A DNA stretch of 64,000 nt from Oncomelania hupensis. Taxonomy: Eukaryota; Mollusca; Gastropoda; Littorinimorpha; Pomatiopsidae. The notes beneath the pieces were generated by a model, which saw only the letters and a program-made list of their open reading frames with translations, did no database searches and was not told the origin of the DNA. The first letter of the stretch is position 1. Each line of letters starts with the position of its first letter. Below are positions 48,401 through 61,435 of the stretch, piece after piece. The stretch covers positions 34,916,295 to 34,980,294 of the forward strand of contig CM072513.1 in NCBI GenBank assembly GCA_036898135.1. The letters are read 5' to 3'. The position numbers and the translations under genes were made by a program.

Positions 48401-51400
48401 TGCTGATGAGTGGAACCAAAGGTTTATGGTCCGTCTGAAGCTGGAAACTGTCTAGCCCTATCAGGTACTTGGCGAATTTCTCACACGTCCATGTCGCTGC
48501 TAAACATTCCTTTTCTATTTGAGCGTATCTTTTCTCTGCTTCAGTCAGTGTTCTTGATGCGTATGCGATCGGTAATAGCTTGTCACCTTGCCATTGTAAT
48601 AACGCAGCACCTAACCCATAGCTACTGCTGTCTGCACTCACCACAGTCTTTTTTTCTGCACTGTAGAATCCTAGTGCTGGGAATGTCGACAGCTTTTGTT
48701 TGATCAACTCAAACGCTTGTTGTTGAGGTGGACCCCAGCACCACGCTGTGTTCTTCTTCATCAGATCAGAGATAGGCTTCATTAATGTCGCCATACCGGA
48801 CACAAACTTGCTCAGGTAATTGAACATTCCGCAGACTGTTCTCAGTTCTGTCACTGACTTGGGTGGCGGCATGTCTCTGACTGCTTTGACTTTCTCGGGA
48901 TCAGGACGAACACCATCAGCGCTAATAATGTGACCGAAGAACTTCACTTCCGTCTTCTTGAATTGGCACTTCTCTTTGTTTAGTTTCAGTCCACTCTCTT
49001 CTATTCTTTTTAGAACAGCACTTAATCGCTGATCATGTTCTTCATCTGTTCTACCATAGACTATAGTATCATCCATGATAGCGTCACAACCATCCAGTTC
49101 TTTGAGCAGCTCTTTCATCTTTGTTTGAAAGACTTCCGGTCCAAGACTTATTCCCATCGGAACTCGTTTGAAACAGTATCGCCCCATTGGCGTAATGAAC
49201 GTGGTGAGATGCATACTCTTCTCATCCAAGGGAATCTGGAAAAATCTGGACGACGCATCCAAAGTTGAAAATACTTTGGCGCCCATCATCTTCGGCAAGA
49301 TGTCTTCCAGGTTCGGAAGCATACAGTGTTATCATTATGACTTTAAATACGGTGTTGCTTCTTAGACAGTGGTAGTGGTAACTTCATTTTCTCCTTCTTT
49401 TCAGGACTATGAACTACAACACACAATTCAGGGATATTTTTAAAGTTAGAACTGCATTCCATTACAAATGGTCCAGTCCAATGAAATAATGTTATGACAT
49501 TACAAAACAAATTGCTGTACTAAAATGCAATAGGGATTGCACTGTCCTAAAGAAATGTTGCCTCATTGTCTCCATAAATTGCTTAGATTTTTTTCTTTTA
49601 TTGTTTTCTTTAAAGAAATTATAAACGTTTGTTTACTAAATATGGTATACTAAGTGTGACATAGCACCACTACATACTATTCTTAATAATACTTTTGCTT
49701 TAATTAGAAATAAAGTTAAAATTATTAAGTACAAAAATAATCACAGAAAAGAAAAATAATTCTCCTTAGTAATCAATTTTAACCTGTTTACACGCCTAGC
49801 TAGGCTTTGTTTAGAGTACACATATATATATACATACATTTTCAGAATACAAATGATTCTAATAATAATTGAAAACAAAAATAAAATGTACATGATTGAT
49901 TGTGATATATGGTTGAAACAAAATGCTACTTAACTAAGAAAATGTTAAATATAAAACAAAAACTAACAATAACACAAAAGACTGCATTTTGCTGTGGGTA
50001 TGTGGCGCTAGTAGAGTTAAGAAATTATACTTGGCCTTTTTTCGGAAATGCTCATCAAATAAAAGGGTATTTTCTTTTATCGGCTATATTTTTTTAATGA
50101 CTTTTTTTCAGTTTTATAAATCTTTATGAATTAAAGGGTCTTCAAAGTATAATAAAATGCATTAAAAGGACTTGGCAAAGACAAAATAAAAAATACAGAA
50201 ATTTTCAATTTCAAGTAATTTGTGTTGAAAACAACAATGTGACTCAAAATACAGGGCACTACTGTGTCTATGTGTCCTATTTCAGCATTAGCCAACAGCT
50301 TTAGTGACATCACCAATAACAGCATAAATTTACGAGACCATAGTCTAACACTCTTGTTTTTCTAAACATGGGACGCGGATTCCAAGCTATTTTTACTGGC
50401 GCTGGAAGAGTTATTCCCCCTTGCATTGATCATTGCTACCAGACATAATCAGATGACAATGATGATATCTGCTTGCTCGTTGCGCATAAAATTATAAGGA
50501 GAGTGCGGGGAAACAAATAAAAGGTACAAGATGCACAGAGGAACTCCATTTTCACCATTGCCATGCTTTATTCACTTTCTTTCACAGTCTCATTCACTCC
50601 TTATAATGATATATACTACTCAAAATAATTGAAGGGCCACTCTCTAATTTCATTTAGTTTAATTATTTTGTGCTGCTATCAATAATATCGCTTATATTGC
50701 TTATTTCAAAACTTATCCTGTACAGTAACATTCAAGACAATCTTATTCTGACAAGTAATCACATGTGTGAGTTTTAAACTTTCTGCACTGAGTTGAAAAA
50801 CAAACCCAATTTTTACAAACAAATGACCCTAATTTACTGTTGTCTTGCTAATAAAGCAAAATTTTCAACATTAAAAAGTGATTTGCACGCGAAAGGCTTG
50901 CATTTTGTGAATTCAGTTCAACAATCGGCGCTTTTTTCTGGGTATAAATGGCAGCGCTTTTGCTGCTTTTCTAACCATGCCCCCAAGGTGACGATTGACT
51001 GATGCGGATAGAGGCAGAGCTATTGCATGGCTTCAGGAAGGGGTGGGGGTGAGAGAAGTTGGCAGGCGGCTGGGATGGTCCCACTCCGTTGTCCAAAGGC
51101 TGCGGGAGCGCTTTAACAACACTGGAAGCGTCCAAGAACCAAGAAGGTCCGGACGCCCCCGCGTTACCACTGCAAGACAAGACCATTTCATCACCCTGTC
51201 AGCTCTGAGGATGAGGTCCGCTACAGCAAACACCATCAGAAGACAGCTTCACGCAGCCAGCAATGTTAACGTCAGCGACCAGACAATTCGCAACCATCTA
51301 CACGAGGCAAACCTGCAATCAAGACGACCAAAAGTACGGCCTTTGCTCACCCCAGCTCACCGTGCAGCGCGTTTGGCCTGGGCTCGGCATCATTTGGTGT

Positions 51401-54400
51401 GGACTAGGCAACATTGGTCAAGTTCTCGGTTCTCCTTGTCTTTTAACGACCGTCGAGTGAATGTTTGGATGCGTCCACCGGAGCGTTTTGCTGATGCGAC
51501 GGTGCGCGAGCATGACCACGTTGGTGGTGGATCTGTCATGATGTGGGGTGGCTTCGCATTAAACTTCAGAACACCCCTGCTCCAAATTCATAGCAACTTA
51601 AACGGTATTGGCTACATGGATGACGTCCTACAGCCTAGGGTTCTCCCAGCTCTGCGGGCCATTGGGGAAGGTGCCATACTACAGGACGATAATGCCAGAC
51701 CCCACCGAGCGCGTATTGTCAATGACTTCCTGCAGCAACAGCACGTCATAAGGATGGATTGGCCGGCTTGATCACCCGATTTGAACCTTATAGAACATCT
51801 GTGGGATGTCTTGGGTCGACAGACATGGCAAACCTCCCTCCAGGAGCTAACCTTGAAGTTCTGGCCCAAGTTCTCCAGCAAGAGTGGTTGGCCATCCCAG
51901 GAAGCATCCTCCATAACCTAATACGGCCCATGAGACAACGATGCCAAGACTGCATTGATGCAAACGGTGGCCACACCCGATACTGACTATAGATTTTTGG
52001 TTTCTAAAGTTTTGATTTTGTAAATGAGGGGTATGTCCAGTTAAATTGAATTTACTCGAATTTTAAGCAACTGATCATACATGAGATTTTGCCGTTTTTT
52101 TTTCGGAAATCCGGTATTTTAGACCCTCCCAGGATCGTTCTCGAGATCGGTGTAAATTCGAGGAGAAAATTTAATGGTATATATAAGAGGTTTTGTACAA
52201 GTCTGAGAGTGAGAAGCGATCGGTCATAAATTCTCAAACAGCTTGTGCTCAATTTGATTTCCAGTAGCTTATTCTCAAACTGCACAAATAATGTATTAAT
52301 TTCCAAGGAGGTTCGGTTCAATGTTGAAAACCAGAAGGATAAAGCTAACGTGTTGTGCTGGTTACTTCAACCTGTCACAGTTCTTCATAGCGTGAATCGT
52401 GATGTTTTCGAAAGTGAAAGCCAGTGAGAAATCTCAGGTGTTTGAAATAGACAAAAGCGTGCGAAACAAATGGAAATTTTTGTGGTTAGAAGAAAAGGTT
52501 GAAATAGATATCGGAAAGGGGAAGGAGATGAAGAAACATAAAGTATCTTTGGGCGATACACTGGATAAAATAAATCGAAAGGAAAATAAAGTAAAAAAAC
52601 AACAAATAGTAAATATCAACAGATACTTTAATTAATCAACAGCACAGAACAAATGCATTTTTGAGCTAAGCTCTTCTTCAGATTATATACAAACAACTCA
52701 TAAAAAGATAGATACAAATCTTGTTTGAACCTCTCAGAAGGCAACACCTGTTGGAGTTCACTTCTTTGACCAAGAACTTATAACTGATAAATAACGAATT
52801 TTTGTTCCACTATACTGAAGTTGGTTGTACTTTGGTCTATTACAGTATAGGTGATGTGCACTGTGTAAAATGTCTTTTTATTAAGTTGATGTAATTAACT
52901 TTGTGTTGCTGCAGATGCTGTTTTTTTTTTTGCTAAAAAGTCCTAATTAAAAATCAGAATATTCAGAAATGGCTGTGCTTTTTTTTATTTTGTTTTCATT
53001 GCTTTTTAAAGTTACTCAGTAACTTAGAACTGTAAATTACAGATGAAAGGGCAAGGTACTACTGTGGCTAAGTAAGCATTCCTCTTGTGCATATTTGCTG
53101 AGTGATATATTGTAGTACCATTTTAGCAGCTTGTCTTTGTAGTTTCATGTGTTAAATTTGCTGACCTTTCTTTCAGGAGAGCCTGAAAAACAGTTTAGAT
53201 TTTTTAACGATTCCTCTCTGCCCCTTGACCCCGCCGGGGCCTATGGTGGCCCCTGGACCCCCGCCATTTCAGGTTTTTTCACTTTTTCTTAATCTCATGT
53301 CTGCTGATGTCTCAAATCTTTTTTGTTATTGATGCAGAAATGATTGCAATAAAATATGATAAACTAATAAATTGAAATCGTGTTTCTGATTTAAAGAGAG
53401 ACCCATATGTCCAAGTGGCCCTTGTATTATTTTGAGTAGTATATATACAATAAACCATACTTACAGTACACTGTTGACAAAGACTGTACATTGGTTCAAT
53501 AATATCATAGTCTTTATCAACTTTTAGTTTCCACACTCTGTCCGTCACAACACAGCTGCTCTGGGAAAAGCCAGCAGTAAACAGGAGCACATCACACTGT
53601 ATGTCACATCACAAAGATGTCACTTCCTAAACAAAGAGTGTGCTCTCATTCTGATTCACTCTTATTTATTCTTACATAAAAACGATAAAAAAGCGAAAGT
53701 CTAGTGGGACAAGGGGTAAGGGAATAGACAGAGAGTACATGTACTGTACTGTAGACGGCAAGTATTACTAACATTGGACTTGTAGTATTGTGTCATCGTA
53801 TGAAATTGTCATGAAGCACTGAATTCACATGATAGAAGAACACATGAATAATTTACAAACATCACTTGTTAGATTTATACCTATATGAAATGAAGTACGT
53901 TGGAGTGGGTGGGTGAATGGAGGTGGTGGGTGGTTTTATGTTAAAGATACAAGATGTCCTCAAGATGTCCTCATTTACAAAAGGAAATATTACATGTGGC
54001 AGACATATGAAATATGACGCAGGACAATATAATCATCAATAAAAGCATCAAATATAATAATGCCACATAGTGACATGTTTAGTTTATATTTAATATTAAC
54101 ACTACTTGCCAGTTACCAAAACAAATTTAGCGTATAAGTTATGCATATATTTATTTAAAATTATAATTTATCACATTGGTAATTTGATTACAAGTATACT
54201 GAACAAAAACAAAACAGAATAACGTACTACTATAATGTATTAATTATGTTAAGTTAACAATAACACTTTCTAAATGAAGGTGCTTTTTTCTGGGTTGTGA
54301 ATGTTTGGACTACGCTAGACTTGAAAAGTTTATGTTTCACATTTCAGTGTGCACCATTGTGGAGGTTGCTGTTTGAACTGATTATCTTCTGTCAGTATGG

Positions 54401-57400
54401 TTTGGTAGGGGTCCCGGTCTTTACAGCATATGCAGCAATGAAAACGGGTAAGACTCCAGTTAATAAGGGTCCAATTTTCAGTTGTTTGTATCATTTTCAT
54501 GTCATGCTCATAGTCACCGTATTACAGTGTGAAGCAGAGGAGACTGCAGCTCAAAACGAAGTCAAACCACTACATGCCGTTCTTTAACCTTTTATGTATA
54601 ATTTTTAATATAACCACTGTTTATTAAATGTCATCAAGTTAACAAGCCCTTTAAATTTGTATTACCTATACCAAATAACAAGTGTTATTCGTCAAAAGAG
54701 ATGCGGAAGAAAGGAAACTTGATCGTGTTGCCGATAAACAGGAAGTATTACTGTTAAGTATACTAAATTGTCTTCATAATTTCTGTTTCTTCCAGATGAC
54801 CAAGTGATGTATGTAAAATCTGAAATGCAGAAAAGAGGGTACCTTTCTCGAGTCTTTGGAGCTCTGCCAACAAATGCGAGTTGGGGAAGCAGAGAGCTCC
54901 TGCTGGCTTTTGCATGGCTCCTGAATGCAGAATCCATTATTCACCGATTTATGGACAACAGAGCCTCACCTATTGATGATGATGTTTTGTCCCTTTATGA
55001 GGTCAGTTTTAAAGGTTCAGTTAGATTGTGAGTGAGAACTAATGGGAACTGTGTAGTTTGCTAACCATAATAGTACAGTAATTAAATAAAACGGTTGCTT
55101 ATAAATATTACAGGGACAGTTATGAATTATCAAGGGTACTGTAAGCACTCACCTGGTTGCCAAACATCTCTGCCACCCTCAACCCCTTTAGCTTACTCGC
55201 GGGACTGGTGACCTTTAATGCCAGGGTTCGCACGCACCTTAAAAGTACTTAAAAGTACTTAGATTTTGACACCCCTTTTTTAAGGCCTTAAAAGTCCTTT
55301 GAAATTAAAGTTTTCTATCAGTTTACTAGCAAGGTGCTTAAAAGTCCTTCGAAAATGGGATTTTTGTTGAAAGAATTTGAAAGCAGTACTTAAGTTCAAG
55401 AAAATCTGAGAAAGAAATGACATTTTCATTTCGATGTCGCTAACAAAGCGTGTCGTCTGCTACCAGCATTTTTGCAAAAGGGAAACGACTCTGACCCCCT
55501 GATAATTATGCAGGAGTGACCTCCCCTGATAATTTTCCTTCTTGCTAGTATGCCAGAGTCTCGTTCCAATACACGCAAGGAAGCAAGAAGGCTAGGATCT
55601 CTCGAAGTGGTAGAGTTCCGCTGACACTGGCTCGTGGCAAGGGAAAGAAGAAATTCTCGCGAGGAAGGATAGATTGCTTCTCAAGTCCCTCGCTTGGCTA
55701 GCGTTACCTAACTTCCTAGCGTGCATCGGAACGGGACTCAGTGGTGGCTTGTAGCGGTGAAGCGTGCACCATTTTTGAAACTGTGAAAGATGGAGAGTGT
55801 TTATTCAATGATAAGTGGTTGGAATCGGCCGCATTTAGAGAGTGGCTGCAACGTGATCCAAAGGGAAACACCCGGAAAGCCTATTGTTCAGTGTGCAAAA
55901 AAACTTTTGATGTTGCTGCTGGCGGTCATTCTTCTGTACTGGTGCACCACAAAGGGGCAAAACATGAACGTTTGGTAAAAGCTTCAAGACCTACCGTGCC
56001 CGTGTCCGCATTTCTCGAAAAAACTGTGCCTTCAACTTCACTGTAACCCATGCTGCGACTAGTAGTTCTACTGTCAGTACCAGGCCTTCTTCTGCTCAGC
56101 CATTTTCCAGCACAGATACTTTGAAAGCTGAAATAATCTGGACATTGAAAGCGGTCAGCAGCCATGAAGACAACGGCAAAGTGTTTGCAGCAATGTTTCC
56201 TGACAGCCAGATTGCGGCCAGTTACAAGTGTGGAGAAAGGAAGTCGTCATACTTGTCAACATTTGGAATCGTTCGCCATTTCTTTAATGAACTGAAGGAC
56301 AGAGTAAAATCTGAGACATCCTACGTCTTGTTATTTGACGAGAGCCTGAATGATGATCTGCATCAAAAGCAGCTGGATATCCATGTGAGGGTGTGGGAGA
56401 ATGATGTGGTGGTGACGAACTACCTTCGTTCAGAATTCATGGGGCATGCGGCAGCAGAAGTCACAAGAAAGTAAATGTGGGGCCACCTGTCTGTTTTCAA
56501 TGATTTCATATTTAGTAAGCATCAATATACTATCAAATCAAGTTTGCTAAAGTTCGTAAAATGTCCTTTAAAAAGTCCTTAAAAAGTCCTTAAAAAGTCC
56601 TTACTTTTTCTGGCCTGAAACCTGTATGAACCCTGAATGCTGTGGTCTGATCCCTCCACCCTCTTTATTTTAATGTGAATGATTCTTTCAAGTTTTCTTT
56701 GAGTGCTAACCGTTTTATGTACTTTTTTTTCTTGAACGTTGCATACCTGTCAAGGGGTTTTCGGGTTGTGGTGTAGCAATTTAACAGAAAAACCATAGCA
56801 AATGGAGGTTTGGTGTAGCACTAATGTGAATCCTGCGATTCGCAACAAAACTGGAAACTTCTGCATCCGATATAAACACACACATCCAATGTGTTTACAA
56901 ATTTATTGTAAAATCTTGTTAATGCACAACACTTTAGCTATTACCATTATCATTATAAGCATTTTTATGTACGTTTTTCAAAATAAAAGTGAAAATGCAA
57001 AAAAATAAATAAATAAATATAAAACATACAGACAGAAAATAATCTAGGCAATCATTAAAAAAAAAAAAAAAATAACAAGGGAGACAATCACTGACACAGA
57101 AAAAGCAGATGAACTTTTTTCCCCCAAACAAATTTGCTTATTCACAAAACATGGTTTAAGGTGCCTTCCTGGTCGTTTGAGTTTTTTAGGTGGAGGCTTT
57201 GCCATTTTCTTTGTTCAACTCCGTCTGTCTCTCCCTTCACAAAGACTGATCGTAGACTGAAGTTCTGAACGAACACGTGTTGCGGAAGTGCGGTGCTTTT
57301 ACTAAGTGTCTTTAAAGCATACTCGACCGGAACAGACTACTTTCGCGCGAAAACCCCCTTGGTTAAAAAATATTATCGTCACTTTTGAAAAATTGCGTAG

Positions 57401-60400
57401 CAGCTTTGTGATACGCCGTAGCAATGGGAAAATGTTTAAAATGCGTAGCGCTACGCAAAAATCCGTAGCACTTGACAGGTATGACGTTGTTTAAGGACTA
57501 GTTGGAAAGGCTGCAGATGATCGAGTAACTTTGCCTGTGGGCGAATGGACATTCCTGGCCTTTATCACCCCATATAATATTCATCTAACTTTCTAAGTGT
57601 TTTAGTAAATTGTTTAGCTTATTAAGTTATTTACCTTAGCTTTGATTTGCTTAATTAGTAACTGAGTAATTGGTGTTCACCCAAAGGCATCACACTCAAC
57701 AGGAATAGACCAAAAGTAAGTCTTACACTTTTCTTACAGAATGTGGTTTTCGAGGATGTGATGAATATCCCTACATTTGGCAACAAGGAGCAAGGTCCAG
57801 CCCAGCGTGTACAGCAGATGTTGGTTCTGAACAACAAACTTAGGATGCACTTTCGTTTGTTACATGCTACGCAACAGGAACATGCTACACTGATTCATAG
57901 AGTAAGAATTAGTTGGCATTTGTCAGTATAATAATATGTATCCCCCATCCATGTTTACCTTCTTTTTTCTTTTTTAAAAATTTTATTAAAGCCAGATTTT
58001 AAGTATTCATATGCAGTTAATTCTCATTCAATTTTCACACTTATCTCTATGTATCTGCTTTTTTTTAGTTTCTACTATCACAAAGCTGTAAACAACCTGC
58101 ATCACCAGATTTTACCCTTGTGTTTGAGCTGGTCAATTAGGACAGTTGTGAATGTTATTCAAATGTTGACAAAATGTTTTATTTAGCAATAGTCCATTCA
58201 GCCCCGATGCTTGAGTCTTGATATGTGTAACTCTAATTCGTTTAGCCATGCAGCCTGTTCACTCAGAAACAAGGCGGGAGTAATTGTACAAAATTTTCCA
58301 ATTTTATTGAGCAAACATCAACAACTGCATACAAGTTCACTTTCCGAAAATCACTACAGAAATCATCTAAAATCACTTTTCAAGCAGACAGTGCATTACT
58401 TATATAGCCTCTCTCAAATCAAGAAAAACTTTGAACATTCCAGCATGACGCAATAACACCCGATCAAAATAAAACTCGTCGCCAGAAATATGCACTTTTT
58501 TACATCACATAATGTTTACGGATCTACATGATTCGACCAGCTGTTTGCCATAAGTTCTGGAGAATTCAGTCGATAATAAACAAGCACTTCCAGAAAATTA
58601 TCAACAATATCGACTGACGAAAATTAATATTATAAACGCTTTCTCTAGCAACAGCGCAAAATCATATCAAAGGTAAATACATGCTGTTATTGCATGCTTT
58701 GCAACAGGAAATGATTGCAACTATCGTGTGCATCTCAATCGCAACAGAGTGACTAACGTTAATCTCTCTATTTCTTTCGTCCAAGATTTTAATGATTTTG
58801 AAGCATCTAGCATAAACTCCAACAGTGTTTAGAAGTTTAACGTTGTCATTATACATTTATCTGTTTTATGCATTATAATTTGTATAGCTTTTGCTGAATG
58901 AAGCTACTTTTTACACTGATTCTGTAATTGAGCTCTCAAGGACATAGGGCTCAAATTGAGAGGAACCAAATGCTTGAAAGACTTTGATGGAATTGAGCAA
59001 AACAATCAGAGTAGTTTTGATTGTCCTTTTTTGTTTTGTCATGTTTGCAGATTCACAATGCAACATATGGTGTGTCATTGACTCCAGAAATGGATCATCT
59101 GACAACCACGCAGGTGCAGATGTTAAGGGATCCCCAGCAAAGGAAAAAGGTTTGCACACAAATTTCTGTGGTTGCTGCTGCCCTAGGTACTGACACAAAG
59201 AAGAGAGTAGAGATTGTGTCTCTTGTATGCATGATTTAACAGTTCATTGTAGTGTGCAATTAAATCTTGACATTAGTAAGAGCTGTTTAATAAATTATGT
59301 TTTGGATCTTTGGTTGACAAATTGTGCAAGTGAATGGCTTCATGTCTTGCAGGTGCTGTCTCTGTTGGAACAAGACAGTGTCCGGCTGGAAAACTTACTG
59401 CAGTGGGAGGATAAAGAAACTACATTTTGGGAATGGATGGTACATATTTAAGTAATTGTTCACCCTTTTATGTTTGTATTTTGTTTATTTCATTTATGTT
59501 TTCTCATAACATTGATTGTAGACTGCTATCTATTTTTTTTTATTTTATAGATTGCATTTCTTTAAAAGTTTAGTCTTTTGCTTTTGTAGAATTTGCAATA
59601 TAAGCAATACTTACTCCTTCATTTCCATCAGTGATGTACACATTCAGGCATCTCATCTGTAAATTTGTTATCCTGTTTCGCTTCTTTTTATTTGAAGGAG
59701 AGCGTGCTGGAACTGAAACTGCAGCAGAAAGCATCCTGGAGATGTGGTCATGCTGACAATGTTTCAACAGACTCAGAAAGTGCTCAACCTGACGCTAGTA
59801 CTGATACAGTGTTTCTAGACGTCCCACAGACCCTCGGTGCAGACATTGCCGCATCCAGACGAAATCTGATGAACATGATTCTTCATTATGAATCTGCCAT
59901 CGAGAGGCTGGAGGACCTCTGGGCTACAAAGGTAGTCCAAATTTCTGCTTTGCAAGAGTTTCTGTGAAACGATTTGTTTCATTATCCATATGGATTTGAT
60001 GTGTGTGTGTGAATTTTTTTTTAGTCTAGTTAAAGTATAGTTGTCAGGCTTCATGAAAAATTATGTACTTTTATTACATTTGTCTGCCATTGTGGATCAT
60101 CTGTTATTTATTTATTAGTATTTTGGTCATGTATATTATGTACAAATTACAACTTGTTTCATTGCTGCACACAGAATTAATAATACTCCTTATGAGAGTG
60201 TAAACCGAGGTCTCGTCTATGCACATATGCATTCTATTTCTGTTGTGTATGGACTTTAAAGGTCACGATGCTCATTTCCTAGACGGGTGAGTGCCAGTAA
60301 AATAACACACCAAGCAAGGGCTAATTCTTATCCCCCTTGGCTGTTCAGGATTGATCAGTTGTCTGGAGCATAAAACAAATGTGCATCAAGCAGAAAATTG

Positions 60401-61435
60401 GTGCTTTTGGATGGCCTGAGTTAGATCCTGCTGTCAACCAGCACCTTGAGCAGCTCTTGAGCTGGTAAAGCACTATTTAGGAACAGTTAGTAATAATAAT
60501 AATTGATTCGGTTTGCGTTTGCTGAACAGAAATCTACCATCTCACCGTTGGAGCTGGACAAACTTCTGGACGACATCAACGCTGAAATTGCTCGGCTGCA
60601 ATCCAGCGTGGGCAAAGTGTCAGAAAGAGGCAATAAACCAGCTGCTCCGCTCCGACCTCCTTGCTTAGTTCTGGTCAAGAGCAAATCAGGCAGTCGGCCA
60701 CCCGCCAAAGTGTCCAATGCGCAAGCAGCCTGTGTCGTCAGTGCTTCAGGCGTCAGCGGTAGCGAGGTGGGGATTCGCTTTTTAAAGGGTTAGATGTCTT
60801 TTTAATGCATTTCTGTTGTCCAAAATTTGAATTCAGGACATCAAAATGACAATCACAGCACACTACCATCGGTCCTCAGCCTTCCTAATTTAACTCTATA
60901 CATTTCCAATTCCACCTACTGTACACTGGCATTCTCACCATGCTGATCAATGTTTAAGATTGCCATGTGGCTTTGGAGTCGACTAGTTTTAGACCAGAAC
61001 TCTTAAATATGTTAAATTTGAGCATCGCTCCCAAGCTACCAAGAGCTTAATAATATTTATATTTGGATAAGGTTTGATTTTTTCTAAAACTAGAGAGCAG
61101 ACTATGGTTTGTTTTTGTTGGCTTTCTTTCAACACAGAAAATCATTTGTTATAGATCGCAGATGCCAGTTTAGATTTACCAGAAATTGTAAAGGAAGTAC
61201 TGTGTATTGCTGACATCATTCTGGTTTTTAACAACTCTAGTACGATCTTTTATTTTAGGGACAGTCAGTGTCCATCCGTGAGGAGATTGGCAGACTGCAA
61301 CAAGAAGCTGACATGCTAGAGAGCGAACTGATGGAGATGCAACGTGACTGCATGCAGCGACTCAACAAAGTGGTGGCCAGAGCACCCAACACCATCTGTA
61401 TCATGCCGCCAAAACTACGCAAAATGTGCCACTGA
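44354..61435 (+). CDS. TEDC1: TEDC1-like protein, copy B (nine exons)
   Basis: Exons: 44354-44470, 54348-54447, 54796-55001, 57740-57901, 59051-59149, 59353-59439, 59698-59931, 60530-60766, 61259-61435. All have GT-AG junctions, consistent phases and 472 codons. Exons 1 and 5-7 appear identical to copy A. Exon 8 has two extra codons (Glu-Arg after VGKVS). Relative to copy A it has E66A, A81S, D99N, H114L, T129A, S132I, T149M, D170V, Y173N, L180R, D190A and D193I, plus three later replacements. The hydrophobic or neutral residues of copy B at 114, 132, 170 and 193 look more typical for a helical protein, so copy B may be the better-constrained gene. Intron 3 is enlarged by a hAT insertion. Confidence 0.8.
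45146..45188. repeat. (CT)n microsatellite, copy B
   Basis: Counterpart of 3209-3247 with a few more units. Confidence 0.95.
45446..45490. repeat. (CT)n microsatellite, copy B
   Basis: Counterpart of 3504-3550. Confidence 0.95.
45553..45794 (-). repeat. Putative 3' LTR of the truncated Gypsy element, copy B
   Basis: 242 bp counterpart of 3613-3856 with the same TGTTTAGG start, TTAACA end and adjacent polypurine run (45795-45808). It lacks two bases within the actttat stretch. Confidence 0.5.
46563..46845. repeat. 145 bp tandem duplication at the pol 3' end, copy B
   Basis: Units start at 46563 and 46708, as in copy A, showing the tandem event preceded the segmental duplication. Confidence 0.8.
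46812..49322 (-). pseudogene. Ty3/Gypsy pol fragment (RT-RNase H-integrase), copy B, open but truncated
   Basis: An 836-residue open frame: partial RT (A-motif Asp22, catalytic pair D84/D85), RNase H (D231, D298, D344), then integrase. The integrase has a zinc region near 453-489 (H, H, CPQC) and a DDE core at D517, D570 and E606 with 35 residues between the last two. RT-RNase H-integrase is the usual Gypsy order. It lacks the frameshift of copy A but has Arg in place of Gly next to the RT A-motif (DASSRFF). Gag, protease and the RT N-terminus are absent, so it cannot be autonomous. Confidence 0.9.
49323..50608. other. TEDC1 intron 1 sequence without recognised features, copy B
   Basis: Counterpart of 7398-8680: AT-rich, nothing recognised. 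Confidence 0.5.
50977..51986 (+). pseudogene. Tc1-family transposase remnant, copy B
   Basis: Better preserved than copy A: after the early TGA at 50989 a 258-codon stretch stays open to the TGA at 51769. It runs from the DNA-binding region to DDNARPHRAR. The first catalytic Asp segment is deleted (HWSSSRFSL) and a further shift separates SPDLNLIEHLWD from the C-terminal LAQVLQQEWLAIPG. These lesions are shared with copy A, so the element was dead before duplication. Confidence 0.9.
52402..52635 (+). pseudogene. Possible hAT-derived N-terminal fragment, copy B
   Basis: Counterpart of 10478-10711 with the frame kept open and one replacement near the C-terminus (Asn to Asp). The identification is equally tentative. 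Confidence 0.3.
53447..54347. other. Distal TEDC1 intron 1, copy B
   Basis: Counterpart of 11520-12424; nothing recognised. Confidence 0.5.
55222..56635 (+). mobile_element. hAT-like deletion derivative, only in copy B
   Basis: A 1414 bp insertion absent from copy A. The ends are cagggttc and gaaccctg, and the flank aatgc is duplicated (55217-55221 and 56636-56640). Subterminal repeats of ttaaaagt and aaaaagtcc occur near both ends. It carries the start of a transposase but lacks the catalytic domain, so it is non-autonomous. The 5 bp duplication is shorter than the usual 8 bp for hAT and would fit a hAT5-type group. Confidence 0.88.
55741..56474 (+). pseudogene. hAT-like transposase N-terminal remnant
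   Basis: The first part has a BED-type zinc-finger pattern (CSVCKK followed about 25 residues later by HHKGAKH). After a one-base frameshift near 56040 a second part continues with AMFPDSQIA, YVLLFDESLN and LDIHVRVW, then FMGHAAAE, where it ends. These blocks recur in uncharacterised hAT-type proteins of fish and invertebrates. The rest of the transposase is deleted. The start at 55741 is not a clear ATG, so the original start is uncertain. Confidence 0.75.
56742..57483. mobile_element. Non-autonomous inverted-repeat element in TEDC1 intron 3, copy B
   Basis: Counterpart of 13398-14138 with identical 13 bp terminal repeats and acgttg flanks (56736-56741 and 57484-57489). Confidence 0.85.
57902..59050. 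other. TEDC1 intron 4, copy B
   Basis: Counterpart of 14557-15710; ordinary AT-rich intron with no recognised element. Confidence 0.5.

Larger units (their letters stand above)
50609..53446 (+). mobile_element. Tc1-type DNA transposon, copy B
   Basis: Same inverted termini as copy A (50609-50629 and 53426-53446) and the same oversize interior. Confidence 0.8.

Noticed and set aside
46812..49322. Copy B Gypsy pol as a functional retrotransposon gene
   Set aside because: The frame is open, but gag, protease and the RT N-terminus are missing and no 5' LTR exists.
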